DNA of 11,710 bases from JAFGPL01 sp046485045 (GCA_046485045.1 JAWOHT010000162.1:1-11710); one strand, 5' to 3'. Shown: positions 1 through 7,321, counted from the first letter of the stretch. A program made the numbers and translations. The notes: generated from the letters alone by a model not told the origin.

Positions 1-2
1 AT

Positions 3-1541
3 AAGAAATATTATTACAGGGCTTATGCAACCAACAGCGCCGGAACAAGTTATGGCGCCGAATCTGATTTCACGACCCTGGTTGGATACCCAAAAGTTAC
101 AACATCGGCAGTTACTTCAATTACCGAAACTACAGCAACCGGGGGAGGAAATGTTACGGCAGCCGGAGGTGCAGTAGTTACAGCAAGGGGAATCTGCTGG
201 AGCCTTAACCAAAACCCGACAACCTCAGACAGCCTTTTAAACAAAGGTTCCGGGTTAGGTGTATTCACCGGACAGATGAAAAACCTGTCTCCAAATAAAA
301 CTTATTATGTGAGGGCTTATGCAACAAACAGCAAAGGCACAGCCTATGGCACCCAAGTTTCATTCAAAACATCAACTGCTTCGCCACAGGTTGCAACAGA
401 TTCGGCAGGTACTATAACATCTTCAACAGTAATATTATATGGTAATGTTACTATAGATGGAGGAAGCCCTATTGTTGGCAGAGGTTTTTGCTGGTCAATA
501 AACAATAATCCTGATATAAATGATAATAAGTCACCGGCGGGAACAGGAACGGGAATTTTTTCAACAACTTTGGAAGGACTTGCCAGTTATACAAAATATT
601 ATGCCAGGGCATATGCCATAAACAGCGCCGACACTGCCTACGGAGAAATCATCAGTTTCACGACATTGGCAGAATTACCAATATTAACAACTTCGGCAAT
701 TACTTCAATAACTGGTAGTTCTGCAATATCAGGTGGTATAACAACCAATAATGGCGGCGCCCCGATACTTTCAAAAGGGGTATGCTGGAACACCACCGGT
801 ACTCCAACTATTTTAAATGACACCACCAGCAATGGCAATGGCTCAGGTGCATTCACCAGTATTATCAAAGGACTTACAGCCTCTGCCACCTATTATGTAA
901 GAGCCTATGCTCAAAACATAGCAGGTTATAACTATGGTAACCAGATTGAGTTTAAAACCCTTTACGAAACCGATTCTTTGACCGATGTACGTGACAATCA
1001 GAAATATATGACTGTTAAAATCGGCGATACCTGGTGGATGGCACAAAACCTGAATTACAGGGATACCGGAACTGTATATTATAATGGTGACAGTGCAACG
1101 CATGCAGCAACGTATGGACGCTTATATACATGGACTTCTGCCATGAAGGGGTCTCCTTCAAGTATTACGAATCCAAGCGGTGTGCAGGGGGTATGTCCTT
1201 CGGGCTGGCACTTACCGGCTAATGCTGAATGGAACAATCTTATTTCTGAACTTGGGGGAACAACATCTGCAGGATCTCTTCTAAAGGAAACAGGAAATAT
1301 AAACTGGAGTGCCGCTAACACCGATGCCACAAATGAATCTGGTTTTACTGCCCGACCGGGAGGAATTGTAAACGTAAGCCTTGCATCATCAGAAGAAGGA
1401 ACTGCTGCTTACTTCTGGAGTTCGACCGAAACGAATGAAACCAATGCATTTTCCAAAAAACTTGTAGATACAGGTGGAGGAGTTACTGAAAACTCACTGC
1501 AAAAAAGCAATCATCTTTCGGTAAGGTGCATTAAAAACTAA
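3..1541 (+). CDS. FN3-like repeat surface protein with C-terminal FISUMP domain (5' partial)
   Basis: The reading frame is open from the window edge, so the true start lies upstream; the first internal ATG at 276 falls inside a repeat and is not the start. The visible 512 residues hold one partial and three complete fibronectin-III-like repeats. Each has a G-[IFV]-C-W core and ends in a YY-x-RAYA-x-N-x-x-G-x-x-YG motif. The Arg codon of that motif lies at 18, 312, 606 and 900, an exact 294-base period. From about residue 326 to the end is a FISUMP-type domain (Fibrobacter succinogenes major paralogous domain), with TWWMAQNLNY, CPSGWHLP, FWSST and a terminal SVRCIKN. This architecture is common in Bacteroidota secreted or cell-surface proteins. 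The ligand and role are unknown. No type IX sorting domain follows the FISUMP domain. The signal peptide, if any, is outside the window. The domain calls are strong; the function is not assigned. Confidence 0.88.
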   Translation, partial: KKYYYRAYATNSAGTSYGAESDFTTLVGYPKVTTSAVTSITETTATGGGNVTAAGGAVVTARGICWSLNQNPTTSDSLLNKGSGLGVFTGQMKNLSPNKTYYVRAYATNSKGTAYGTQVSFKTSTASPQVATDSAGTITSSTVILYGNVTIDGGSPIVGRGFCWSINNNPDINDNKSPAGTGTGIFSTTLEGLASYTKYYARAYAINSADTAYGEIISFTTLAELPILTTSAITSITGSSAISGGITTNNGGAPILSKGVCWNTTGTPTILNDTTSNGNGSGAFTSIIKGLTASATYYVRAYAQNIAGYNYGNQIEFKTLYETDSLTDVRDNQKYMTVKIGDTWWMAQNLNYRDTGTVYYNGDSATHAATYGRLYTWTSAMKGSPSSITNPSGVQGVCPSGWHLPANAEWNNLISELGGTTSAGSLLKETGNINWSAANTDATNESGFTARPGGIVNVSLASSEEGTAAYFWSSTETNETNAFSKKLVDTGGGVTENSLQKSNHLSVRCIKN

Positions 1542-1570
1542 AAACCTGATAATAAAAAGTGTCCTAAAAT

Positions 1571-1598
1571 AAAAAAGCCGTTAAAAAACGGCTTTTTT
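1571..1598. terminator. Bidirectional intrinsic terminator between convergent genes
   Basis: A perfect 12-bp inverted repeat (AAAAAAGCCGTT, loop AAAA, AACGGCTTTTTT) lies 29 bases after the plus-strand stop at 1541 and 18 bases before the minus-strand stop at 1617. It carries a T-run on the 3' side of either strand, so it can end transcripts from both directions. Confidence 0.88.
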
Positions 1599-1616
1599 AT
1601 TTTGTATATGATGGAT

Positions 1617-1997
1617 TTAATCCACAATTTCAATCATTTTAAACGGTACCCTTATAATAGATTCATAATCTTCGCCTGCCTCAAGCATGTCTTCATCATC
1701 TTCTTCGTAATACCAGTTTATCTGAACATCATGGTTTGATTTATGAATTGTTTCGAGCTTTTTAAAAACATCGAGAATGCATTTTGAAGAACTTGTATTG
1801 AAATATTCGAGCTGAACATTAACAAGTGTTTTTTGTTTGGGGTCTTTTGAATAATCATCTAACCAATCAACAAGCGGTTTATAAAATTCGATTGAATTTT
1901 CAGGTATTGACCGTCCCTTTATCTCAATCACACCTTTATTGGGGTCGTATTTTACAGACGGGGTTTTCGGTGTTCCTTCAATCAAAATTGGTTCCAT
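1617..1997 (-). CDS. siaC: SiaC-family regulatory phosphoprotein (DUF1987), copy 1
   Basis: A 126-residue cytoplasmic protein, matching the usual SiaC/DUF1987 length. Recognisable features are the IPEN-x-x-x-FYKP-[LI]-x-x-WL block (residues 31-45), the EYFNTSSSK phospho-acceptor segment (64-72) and the W-YYEEDDEDM-x-EAGEDY acidic block near the C terminus. In Pseudomonas aeruginosa SiaC is phosphorylated on Thr68 by the kinase SiaB and dephosphorylated by SiaA; unphosphorylated SiaC activates the diguanylate cyclase SiaD. The Thr here is also residue 68. The gene starts 27 bases after the stop of the SiaB-family kinase, so the two are almost certainly co-transcribed. No cyclase or phosphatase gene is nearby, so the downstream target is unknown. 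The family call is firm; the physiological output is inference. Confidence 0.85.
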   Translation of the reverse strand: MEPILIEGTPKTPSVKYDPNKGVIEIKGRSIPENSIEFYKPLVDWLDDYSKDPKQKTLVNVQLEYFNTSSSKCILDVFKKLETIHKSNHDVQINWYYEEDDEDMLEAGEDYESIIRVPFKMIEIVD

Positions 1998-2024
1998 ACT
2001 TTCAAATTATTATCGCGATTGATT

Positions 2025-2570
2025 TCAAATTCTTATTTCAAGATTAAAAAAATAGTAATGGTCGTTGTAGTTATAAAACGAATAGTTCAATTTACTGCCG
2101 GTCTTCCTTGCAATATCAACCAGACCAAGCCCACCGCCTCCTTTAGCAGAAAGCTTTTGATGATTGAGGATAAATTTATACATATCTTTAAGTTCATCCT
2201 TGTTGAGGGAGTTGATCTTGTCAATTTTCTCTTTCAGGAATTTAATTTTTGAAGAGTTAATAAAATTACCCGTATTTACACTATATTCCAATCCGTCTCT
2301 GGTGATTACAAGCACCCCGAATTTGGGGTCAAGGTCTTCCTCAATACCTTCATGAGTTTCTTCGATATGATGGTAAAGATTTTGAAGGCTTTCAACCAGT
2401 ACATTGTAGATTTTTTTCCTGGTTTTTCCATCTTCATTAACCTCATCAAGTTTTTTCTCCACTGCTTCGAGTACATCATTAATAAGGTCTGATGTAATAC
2501 TTCCCTTGTAGGCGATTATCACATCTCCGTTGCTTAATTCGTTAAAGTACTCTCTAATGTTAAAACTCAT
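2025..2570 (-). CDS. siaB: SiaB-family protein kinase (DUF6272)
   Basis: A 181-residue soluble protein with a GHKL-type ATPase fold. The N-box-like helix is about residues 57-70, with Glu60 and Asn64 in VLVESLQNLYHH. A glycine-rich ATP-lid/G-box follows at 144-150 (GGGGLGL), then DIARKTG. There is no transmembrane segment and no histidine-kinase dimerisation domain, so this is not a two-component sensor. SiaB-family members phosphorylate SiaC proteins on Thr or Ser, like anti-sigma-factor kinases of the SpoIIAB/RsbW type. The gene directly precedes a SiaC-family gene on the same strand, its expected substrate. Length and gene order match known SiaB-SiaC pairs. No sensor gene is adjacent, so the input signal cannot be read from this window. 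An alternative reading is a general anti-sigma-like kinase, but the SiaC neighbour favours SiaB. Confidence 0.82.
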   Translation of the reverse strand: MSFNIREYFNELSNGDVIIAYKGSITSDLINDVLEAVEKKLDEVNEDGKTRKKIYNVLVESLQNLYHHIEETHEGIEEDLDPKFGVLVITRDGLEYSVNTGNFINSSKIKFLKEKIDKINSLNKDELKDMYKFILNHQKLSAKGGGGLGLVDIARKTGSKLNYSFYNYNDHYYFFNLEIRI

Positions 2571-2621
2571 AAAGGGTTATATTAGCATGTCTGGTAAATA
2601 TTGTTCCTTTATTAACCCCGA

Positions 2622-2629
2622 CAAATATA
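2622..2629 (-). promoter_or_regulatory. Putative Bacteroidetes -7 box upstream of siaB
   Basis: On the minus strand this reads TATATTTG, matching the Bacteroidetes -7 consensus TAnnTTTG, 51 bases before the siaB start codon. No clear TTG -33 element is visible at the expected distance, so support rests on the one box and its position in the 253-base gene-free gap (2571-2823). The rest of that gap is very AT-rich, and apart from the small hairpin at 2805-2819 I see nothing in it. Confidence 0.4.
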
Positions 2630-2804
2630 TAAAAAATATTCTCTACTGAAAATGAACTGTGAAACATCATGCAATATTATAAAACATTGAATTCTTTTCT
2701 TTAAAATAAATATAGCCAATTTTCAGAAAATAACCAGTATATCGGGAATTAATTTTTTCATTCATTTATTAAATACGTAAAGTTCTATAAATATGCTATA
2801 TTAT

Positions 2805-2819
2805 TTGACAAACTGTCAA
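2805..2819. other. Small perfect hairpin just after the methyltransferase stop
   Basis: TTGACA, a 3-base spacer and TGTCAA form a 6-bp perfect inverted repeat starting 5 bases beyond the minus-strand stop of the methyltransferase gene. It has no good T-run, so it may be a weak transcript-end hairpin, a protein-binding site or chance. Confidence 0.25.
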
Positions 2820-2823
2820 TTTA

Positions 2824-3957
2824 TTATTTTGAACCTTGATAAATCTCATATTTATCGAATTTACATTCGAGGGCGCCATTGTACAGGTTAAGTTTCTTTG
2901 ATGTTCGCAGCCCGATTTTTTTCATGGCTTCTTTATCGCTTGATATAATCCAAACATCGTATCCGTTGAAATGTTTTTTCAGTGCATCGCCCATTCGGGT
3001 GTATAATGCATTCAACTCATATTGTTTCATCCGCTCGCCATAGGGAGGATTAATAACAGAGAGGCCACCGCCGGTGGGAGGAAGGTAGTCGTCAATCGGT
3101 TTAAGTGAAACAGATATCTTTTTGCCAAGCATTGCATTCAGGATATTTCTTCCGGCCGATTCAAACGACCTTCTTGAAATATCTGCACCGGCAATCGTTA
3201 TATCCACCTTTTTTTTCTCCTCGGTTTCTTCGGTGATATTTTCATACATATCGCTGTCGAAATCGGGCCATCGTTCAAACCCGAACGATTTCCGGAACAC
3301 ACCGGGGGCAATGTCAAAGGCAATGAGCGCTGCCTCGATAAGTAATGTACCCGACCCGCACATGGGGTCAACAAAGTTGGTGTTGCCTTTCCATCCGGCA
3401 AGTTTAATCATACCTGCGGCAAGCACTTCGCTTAAAGGAGCCAGGCCCTGTGAAACGCGGTAACCTCTTTTGTGCAGCGAATCGCCCGAGCTGTCAAGCG
3501 ACACAGTAAGGTCATCATGGGACAGGTGTACATTTATCTTTAGGGTAGGATTTTCGGTATTTACCGAAGGCCTTCTTCCGGTACTGTCCCTGAACTGGTC
3601 TACAATGGCATCTTTTACTTTTTGTGACACAAACATTGAATTGCCGAAATATTCCGAAACCACAATACTGTCAACCGCAAGGGTATCTCTGTTTTCAAGG
3701 TAGTCTTTCCATTGAACAGATTTAACTGCATTGTACAACTGCACCTCGTTTTTGACCTTTGATTGACTTACCGGCCTTAAAATCCTCAGGGCTGTCCGTA
3801 ACCTGTAGTTGGCCCTGTACATCATCTCTTTGTCTCCTGTAAAAGAAACTGCCCTGTTCAGTATTTTCACCTCTTCAGCACCTATCTCTGTGAGTTCTTC
3901 GGCAAGCACACCTTCAAGCCCTTTGAAAGTTTTCGCCACCATGTTGAATTTATCCAT
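2824..3957 (-). CDS. THUMP-domain class I RNA methyltransferase (RlmL N-half-like, COG0116)
   Basis: A 377-residue protein with an N-terminal THUMP RNA-binding region (about 1-165) ending in the family signature LHKRGYR (161-167). A Rossmann-type SAM-dependent methyltransferase domain follows. Motif I is DPMCGSGTLLIEAA (197-210), the acidic ribose-binding turn is near GADIS (257-261), and the catalytic motif IV is NPPYGER (303-309), typical of N2-guanine or N6-adenine methylation. In E. coli RlmL (m2G2445 of 23S rRNA) this module is fused to RlmK; here the RlmK half is absent and the length fits the stand-alone form found in many Bacteroidota. An exact 23S rRNA target is inferred from the family and not proven. 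Its start lies 13 bases after the stop of the kinase gene upstream, suggesting the same transcript. Confidence 0.87.
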   Translation of the reverse strand: MDKFNMVAKTFKGLEGVLAEELTEIGAEEVKILNRAVSFTGDKEMMYRANYRLRTALRILRPVSQSKVKNEVQLYNAVKSVQWKDYLENRDTLAVDSIVVSEYFGNSMFVSQKVKDAIVDQFRDSTGRRPSVNTENPTLKINVHLSHDDLTVSLDSSGDSLHKRGYRVSQGLAPLSEVLAAGMIKLAGWKGNTNFVDPMCGSGTLLIEAALIAFDIAPGVFRKSFGFERWPDFDSDMYENITEETEEKKKVDITIAGADISRRSFESAGRNILNAMLGKKISVSLKPIDDYLPPTGGGLSVINPPYGERMKQYELNALYTRMGDALKKHFNGYDVWIISSDKEAMKKIGLRTSKKLNLYNGALECKFDKYEIYQGSK

Positions 3958-3970
3958 TGTCTCTTACTGC

Positions 3971-4519
3971 TTATAAATATAATAATTTGTCAATAATACC
4001 TTTTGCCATTGCAAATCTTTGTTCACCGGAGATTACCCTGTATGGCGCACCATAATGCTCTATTTCAGCAATATATCTTTTAAACAAAACCTCCCTCATT
4101 TCGCCACCGTTTTCTCTAACATCATCAGGTACCCAGGGTATATCGGGGGCACAAACCAGGTAAATATCCACCATTTTTTGTTTGAGAATATCTGTAATCC
4201 ATACAGGAGACTGTTTAAAGACCACCTCAAGCCATACTTTCGTGATAACCAGATAGGTATCATAAAACAATACATCTCTCGCTTTTATTGCATATGCGGC
4301 TTCAAGTTCAACCTGCTTGCGTGCAATGTATATTATGTCTTCATATGTATATTTTCTGCCAAGGCCAGATACATAGTCACGGGCATATTCGGGTATATAT
4401 AAGGTATTGTAATGCTTTGCAAGTTTTTCGCACAAAACAGTTTTACCGGTAGATTCGGGCCCCGTGACTACTACCCGTTTCACCTTGTTGCGGTTGTGTT
4501 TTTCCACTCCTTTTCCCAT
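3971..4519 (-). CDS. NadR-like ribosylnicotinamide kinase (AAA ATPase)
   Basis: A 182-residue P-loop kinase corresponding to the C-terminal kinase domain of NadR, with neither the NMN adenylyltransferase domain nor the helix-turn-helix. Visible are Walker A GPESTGKT (20-27), the NadR-type EYARDYV block (44-50), an acidic Walker-B-like YDT (86-88) and the lid segment CAPDIPWVPDDVREN (123-137). The expected reaction is ATP-dependent phosphorylation of nicotinamide riboside to NMN in the cytoplasm. The pnuC gene immediately upstream overlaps it by 40 bases, which strongly supports a transport-and-trap pair. The annotated ATG gives a 14-residue lysine-rich leader before the first strand. A later GTG start would shorten the overlap but seems less likely. 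The substrate is inferred from family and neighbour. Confidence 0.86.
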   Translation of the reverse strand: MGKGVEKHNRNKVKRVVVTGPESTGKTVLCEKLAKHYNTLYIPEYARDYVSGLGRKYTYEDIIYIARKQVELEAAYAIKARDVLFYDTYLVITKVWLEVVFKQSPVWITDILKQKMVDIYLVCAPDIPWVPDDVRENGGEMREVLFKRYIAEIEHYGAPYRVISGEQRFAMAKGIIDKLLYL

Positions 4520-5088
4520 TGTATATACCCGGTAACCGACAGTATTGTATAAACAGCAAAAAGTATTATTGACGGATACAATTCTTTATAAAAATACAAC
4601 CCTATGGAAACACTGTCAACTACTACCCATAAAACCCAGTGTTCAAGGTATTTCTGGGTAAGCATCCACGTAGCCGTGATGCTTAAGGCTGTTGTAAATG
4701 AATCCAAATATGGGATGGTACTGTCTGTGTATTTTTTCAATAAAAAAAGTACAATAAAATAACATGCCGTTGTAAAAAGTGTTAACCGAACAAGCAGCCC
4801 CATGCTGGTCTTTTTTACACGTATGCCAGTGCCACCCTTGCTGCCCCGTCCTTTGCCCCAATGATACCACCCGTAAAAGCCAATAACAACATAATAGATG
4901 TAAAGTCCCATATCTGCATAAATTCCTGAAATATAAAAGACATAAACAAATATGGCTGATGAAATGATACCATAGGGCCACAGGAGTAAATTTCTTTCAA
5001 CAGAATAGACAATATAAAGCAACCCTGCAATAGTCGCGATGATTTCAGGCGAACGGTCATAAATCCAGAGAATTACTTCATCAAGCAT
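4480..5088 (-). CDS. pnuC: PnuC-type nicotinamide riboside transporter
   Basis: A 202-residue integral membrane protein with about seven hydrophobic helices, the normal PnuC size. Family features are the early LYIVYSVERNLLLWPYG stretch (24-40), the aromatic GLYIYYVVIGFYGWYHW helix (61-77) and the W-x-x-W-x-x-x-D motif (Trp151, Trp154, Asp158) within the substrate-binding helix pair. PnuC proteins are facilitators that move the unphosphorylated vitamin, with net uptake driven by intracellular phosphorylation. The overlapping NadR-like kinase downstream points to nicotinamide riboside and away from thiamine, the substrate of the related PnuT, which usually sits with a thiamine pyrophosphokinase. 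The start lies 24 bases after the protease stop, leaving no room for a TPP riboswitch. It is probably transcribed with its neighbours. Confidence 0.87.
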   Translation of the reverse strand: MLDEVILWIYDRSPEIIATIAGLLYIVYSVERNLLLWPYGIISSAIFVYVFYISGIYADMGLYIYYVVIGFYGWYHWGKGRGSKGGTGIRVKKTSMGLLVRLTLFTTACYFIVLFLLKKYTDSTIPYLDSFTTALSITATWMLTQKYLEHWVLWVVVDSVSIGLYFYKELYPSIILFAVYTILSVTGYIQWEKEWKNTTATR

Positions 5089-5112
5089 CTGTTGTAATCA
5101 ATCTGTTAAGAA

Positions 5113-6711
5113 TCAGTTTTTCTGCTGAAGCATTTTCTCATACTTGTCCCAGTTTTCGATAGCATCAAGTGCTTTTCTAAATTTTAAGTCCAGGCTGTTT
5201 ATTATTTGGAAGAATTCACTGGTAGACCATAAATCTCTTGCAACATATGCTTTCATTAGGTTTTTTATCTGTTCACCTGATGCAGCCAGATCAGTGCTAC
5301 CGGGCTTTACTCCTTCCCGGGATGCATAATCTACCATGGCCTGTAACAATTTGTCGTCAATAAAAAACTGATCGATAAATTGGTTTACAGATGTATATAT
5401 GGATGAAAGCCTGCTTCTGTTTTCATCAACATAAGTTAGGATAAACTGATTAAGCACCCCTTTTCTGATAATATCACGATAAAAATCGGAATAATAAGAG
5501 GTATCAATAGGTGTAAAGATATCGGGCATAATGCCCCCGCCACCATATACTACTCTTGATTTCTCGAGTGTATAATATTTTAATGAATCAGGAAAGTGGA
5601 CACTGTCTTTATTTAGAAACTCTCCATTGTTGTACCTGGTAATAATCTCACGGTCATATTCATCCTTGTTCATCTGGTTATATGGTTTTTGGATTAATCT
5701 TCCGGTGGGGGTGTAATATTTTGCAATGGTAAGTCTTATCATAGACTGGTCTGTTAATGTAAGTGGCTTTTGCACGAGCCCTTTTCCAAACGACCTTCTC
5801 CCGACAATTATTCCACGGTCCCAATCCTGAATTGCCCCGGCAACAATTTCGCTGGCTGATGCGGAACCTTCGTCAATCATAATCACCAGGTCGCCTTTTT
5901 CGAACATGCCCCTGGCCGTAGCTTTATATTCGCGCTTAGGGCTATGCACGCCTTCGGTATAAACAATAAGTTTATTATTATCAAGAAACTCGTCTGCAAG
6001 TTCAAAGGCCACTTCAAGGTAACCCCCACCGTTTCCTGTAAGGTCGAGTATAAGTTTTTCCATCCCTTCTGACTTTAGTTTATCCAGAGCGGTTCGGAAT
6101 TCATCCATGGTGGTCATTGAAAAACGGTTGAGTTTAATATAACCGATATTGTTTTTCACCTTGTAAGCTGCATCAACACTATAAATTGGAATTTTATCCC
6201 TGATGATGGTAAAATCGAGAAGTTCTATCACATTCCTGCGCATTATCGAAACAACCACCTTTGTTCCCTTTTTTCCGCGCAGCAACGCGAACACATCGTT
6301 GTTTGTTATCCCGGTACCGGCAACATTTTTGCCGTCTACCTTAACAATACGGTCGCCAGCCTGAATACCCACCTTTTCTGAAGGGCCTCCGGAAATGGGT
6401 GAAATAATAAAAATGGTGTCATTGAGGATATTAAATGAAACACCAATACCTTCAAAACTTCCCTGCAGCGGTTCGTTCATCTCTTTTACCTCCTCCTTTG
6501 ACAAATATGAAGAGTGGGGATCGAGGTTCCTTAGCAGGTGAATGATGGCATCTTCAACCAGTTCTGCTTCATTAACAGTGTCAACGTAATAAGAGTTAAT
6601 CCAGTCAAGCACCTGTCCAAACTTAACTGTCTGCTCAAAATAGGTCTGCGGGTACACCGGTAAATTAATTACAAATAATATGTAACAGAATATGTAAATG
6701 ATTTTTTTCAT
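5113..6711 (-). CDS. C-terminal processing peptidase, S41 family (CtpA/Prc-like)
   Basis: A 532-residue periplasmic or envelope serine protease. An N-terminal hydrophobic signal segment (about 3-20) is followed by a helical region, then a PDZ domain (about 82-170, with GIGVSF and IQAGDRIVKVDG). The S41 core contains GYIKLNRF (190-197), LDLTGNGGG (222-230) and the catalytic region GSASASEIVAGA (282-293). The Ser-Lys dyad is Ser285 and Lys310 (in SFGKG), with the 25-residue spacing seen in CtpA, CtpB and Prc; Gln314 occupies the usual supporting position. A long C-terminal helical extension (about 405-532) is typical of Bacteroidota members. Such enzymes trim or degrade envelope proteins from their C termini. 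It lies between a SiaC paralogue (74 bases upstream) and pnuC; no functional link to either is evident. All key residues are present. Confidence 0.92.
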   Translation of the reverse strand: MKKIIYIFCYILFVINLPVYPQTYFEQTVKFGQVLDWINSYYVDTVNEAELVEDAIIHLLRNLDPHSSYLSKEEVKEMNEPLQGSFEGIGVSFNILNDTIFIISPISGGPSEKVGIQAGDRIVKVDGKNVAGTGITNNDVFALLRGKKGTKVVVSIMRRNVIELLDFTIIRDKIPIYSVDAAYKVKNNIGYIKLNRFSMTTMDEFRTALDKLKSEGMEKLILDLTGNGGGYLEVAFELADEFLDNNKLIVYTEGVHSPKREYKATARGMFEKGDLVIMIDEGSASASEIVAGAIQDWDRGIIVGRRSFGKGLVQKPLTLTDQSMIRLTIAKYYTPTGRLIQKPYNQMNKDEYDREIITRYNNGEFLNKDSVHFPDSLKYYTLEKSRVVYGGGGIMPDIFTPIDTSYYSDFYRDIIRKGVLNQFILTYVDENRSRLSSIYTSVNQFIDQFFIDDKLLQAMVDYASREGVKPGSTDLAASGEQIKNLMKAYVARDLWSTSEFFQIINSLDLKFRKALDAIENWDKYEKMLQQKN

Positions 6712-6785
6712 CTTATTAAAAAGGTTTAAAAATAAAAAGGACCAAATACGGGCTTCGGGAAAAGTCAGGTGCAGAATAAGTCTTT

Positions 6786-7169
6786 TTATGGTGTGATATA
6801 GTTAAACTTCAAGCCAATCAGTTCGGACAAGTCCTGTCCGGCTTCTTTTAACAGTTCATCATCTTTATCGTAATGCCATTGAATTTCAGTTTTCACACCT
6901 TTATTATGAATCCGTGCAACGCCGGCAAAAATCTCATGAATATATTTCATAGAGCTGGAATTATAATATGCCAGTTTCATTGATACCTTAAATGGTTTGG
7001 TCACATTACCGGCAGAAGCTTCATATTCTTCAAGCCATTGCAGTATGGGTTTATAAAATTCATGAACGTTTTCAGGCAATGAAGAACCGGAAATAACCAA
7101 TATGTTCTCATCTGGATTATAAGTTATCTTTGGGGTCAGCTTACCTTCTTTAATATCTATTTTTTTCAT
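6786..7169 (-). CDS. SiaC-family regulatory phosphoprotein (DUF1987), copy 2
   Basis: A 127-residue paralogue of the SiaC protein at 1617-1997. It shares the LPEN-x-x-x-FYKPI-x-x-WLEEYE block (31-50), the AYYNSSSMKYI segment (67-77) and the W-x-YDKDDELLKEAGQD block (about 98-112). The residue aligned with Thr68 of copy 1 is Ser71, in NSSS instead of NTSS, so the likely phospho-acceptor is a serine. No SiaB-type kinase, phosphatase or cyclase lies next to it: guaA is upstream and the S41 protease is downstream on the same strand. It may be phosphorylated by the SiaB kinase encoded at 2025-2570, by another kinase elsewhere, or not at all. A TATATTTG box upstream suggests its own promoter, and read-through into the protease is possible. 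The family call is firm and the role is open. Confidence 0.83.
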   Translation of the reverse strand: MKKIDIKEGKLTPKITYNPDENILVISGSSLPENVHEFYKPILQWLEEYEASAGNVTKPFKVSMKLAYYNSSSMKYIHEIFAGVARIHNKGVKTEIQWHYDKDDELLKEAGQDLSELIGLKFNYITP

Positions 7170-7216
7170 TGAACCTCATTTTTTGAAAAAACAAATTAAA
7201 CATTAATAAGTTAAAA

Positions 7217-7248
7217 CAAATATAAACTTTTTTTCGGGAAGGTATCAA
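7217..7248 (-). promoter_or_regulatory. Putative Bacteroidetes promoter upstream of siaC copy 2
   Basis: The minus strand carries TATATTTG (7217-7224), fitting TAnnTTTG, 47 bases before the start codon. A TTG (7246-7248) lies 21 bases further upstream, near the place of a -33 element. The rest of the gap to guaA (7170-7321) is AT-rich and shows no clean terminator hairpin for guaA. Confidence 0.42.
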
Positions 7249-7321
7249 CAATTTACCGCTTCATTTCCTGCAGATTTTATCATTCAAAACATAACTTATA
7301 TTTCAGCAATTTTTTAAATCT

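Noticed and set aside
3122..3463. A 113-codon plus-strand frame opposite the methyltransferase
   Set aside because: It is a shadow of the conserved methyltransferase core in the opposite strand, with no family resemblance.
5089..5112. A TPP or other riboswitch before pnuC
   Set aside because: Only 24 bases separate pnuC from the protease gene, too few for a riboswitch, and the kinase partner points to nicotinamide riboside.
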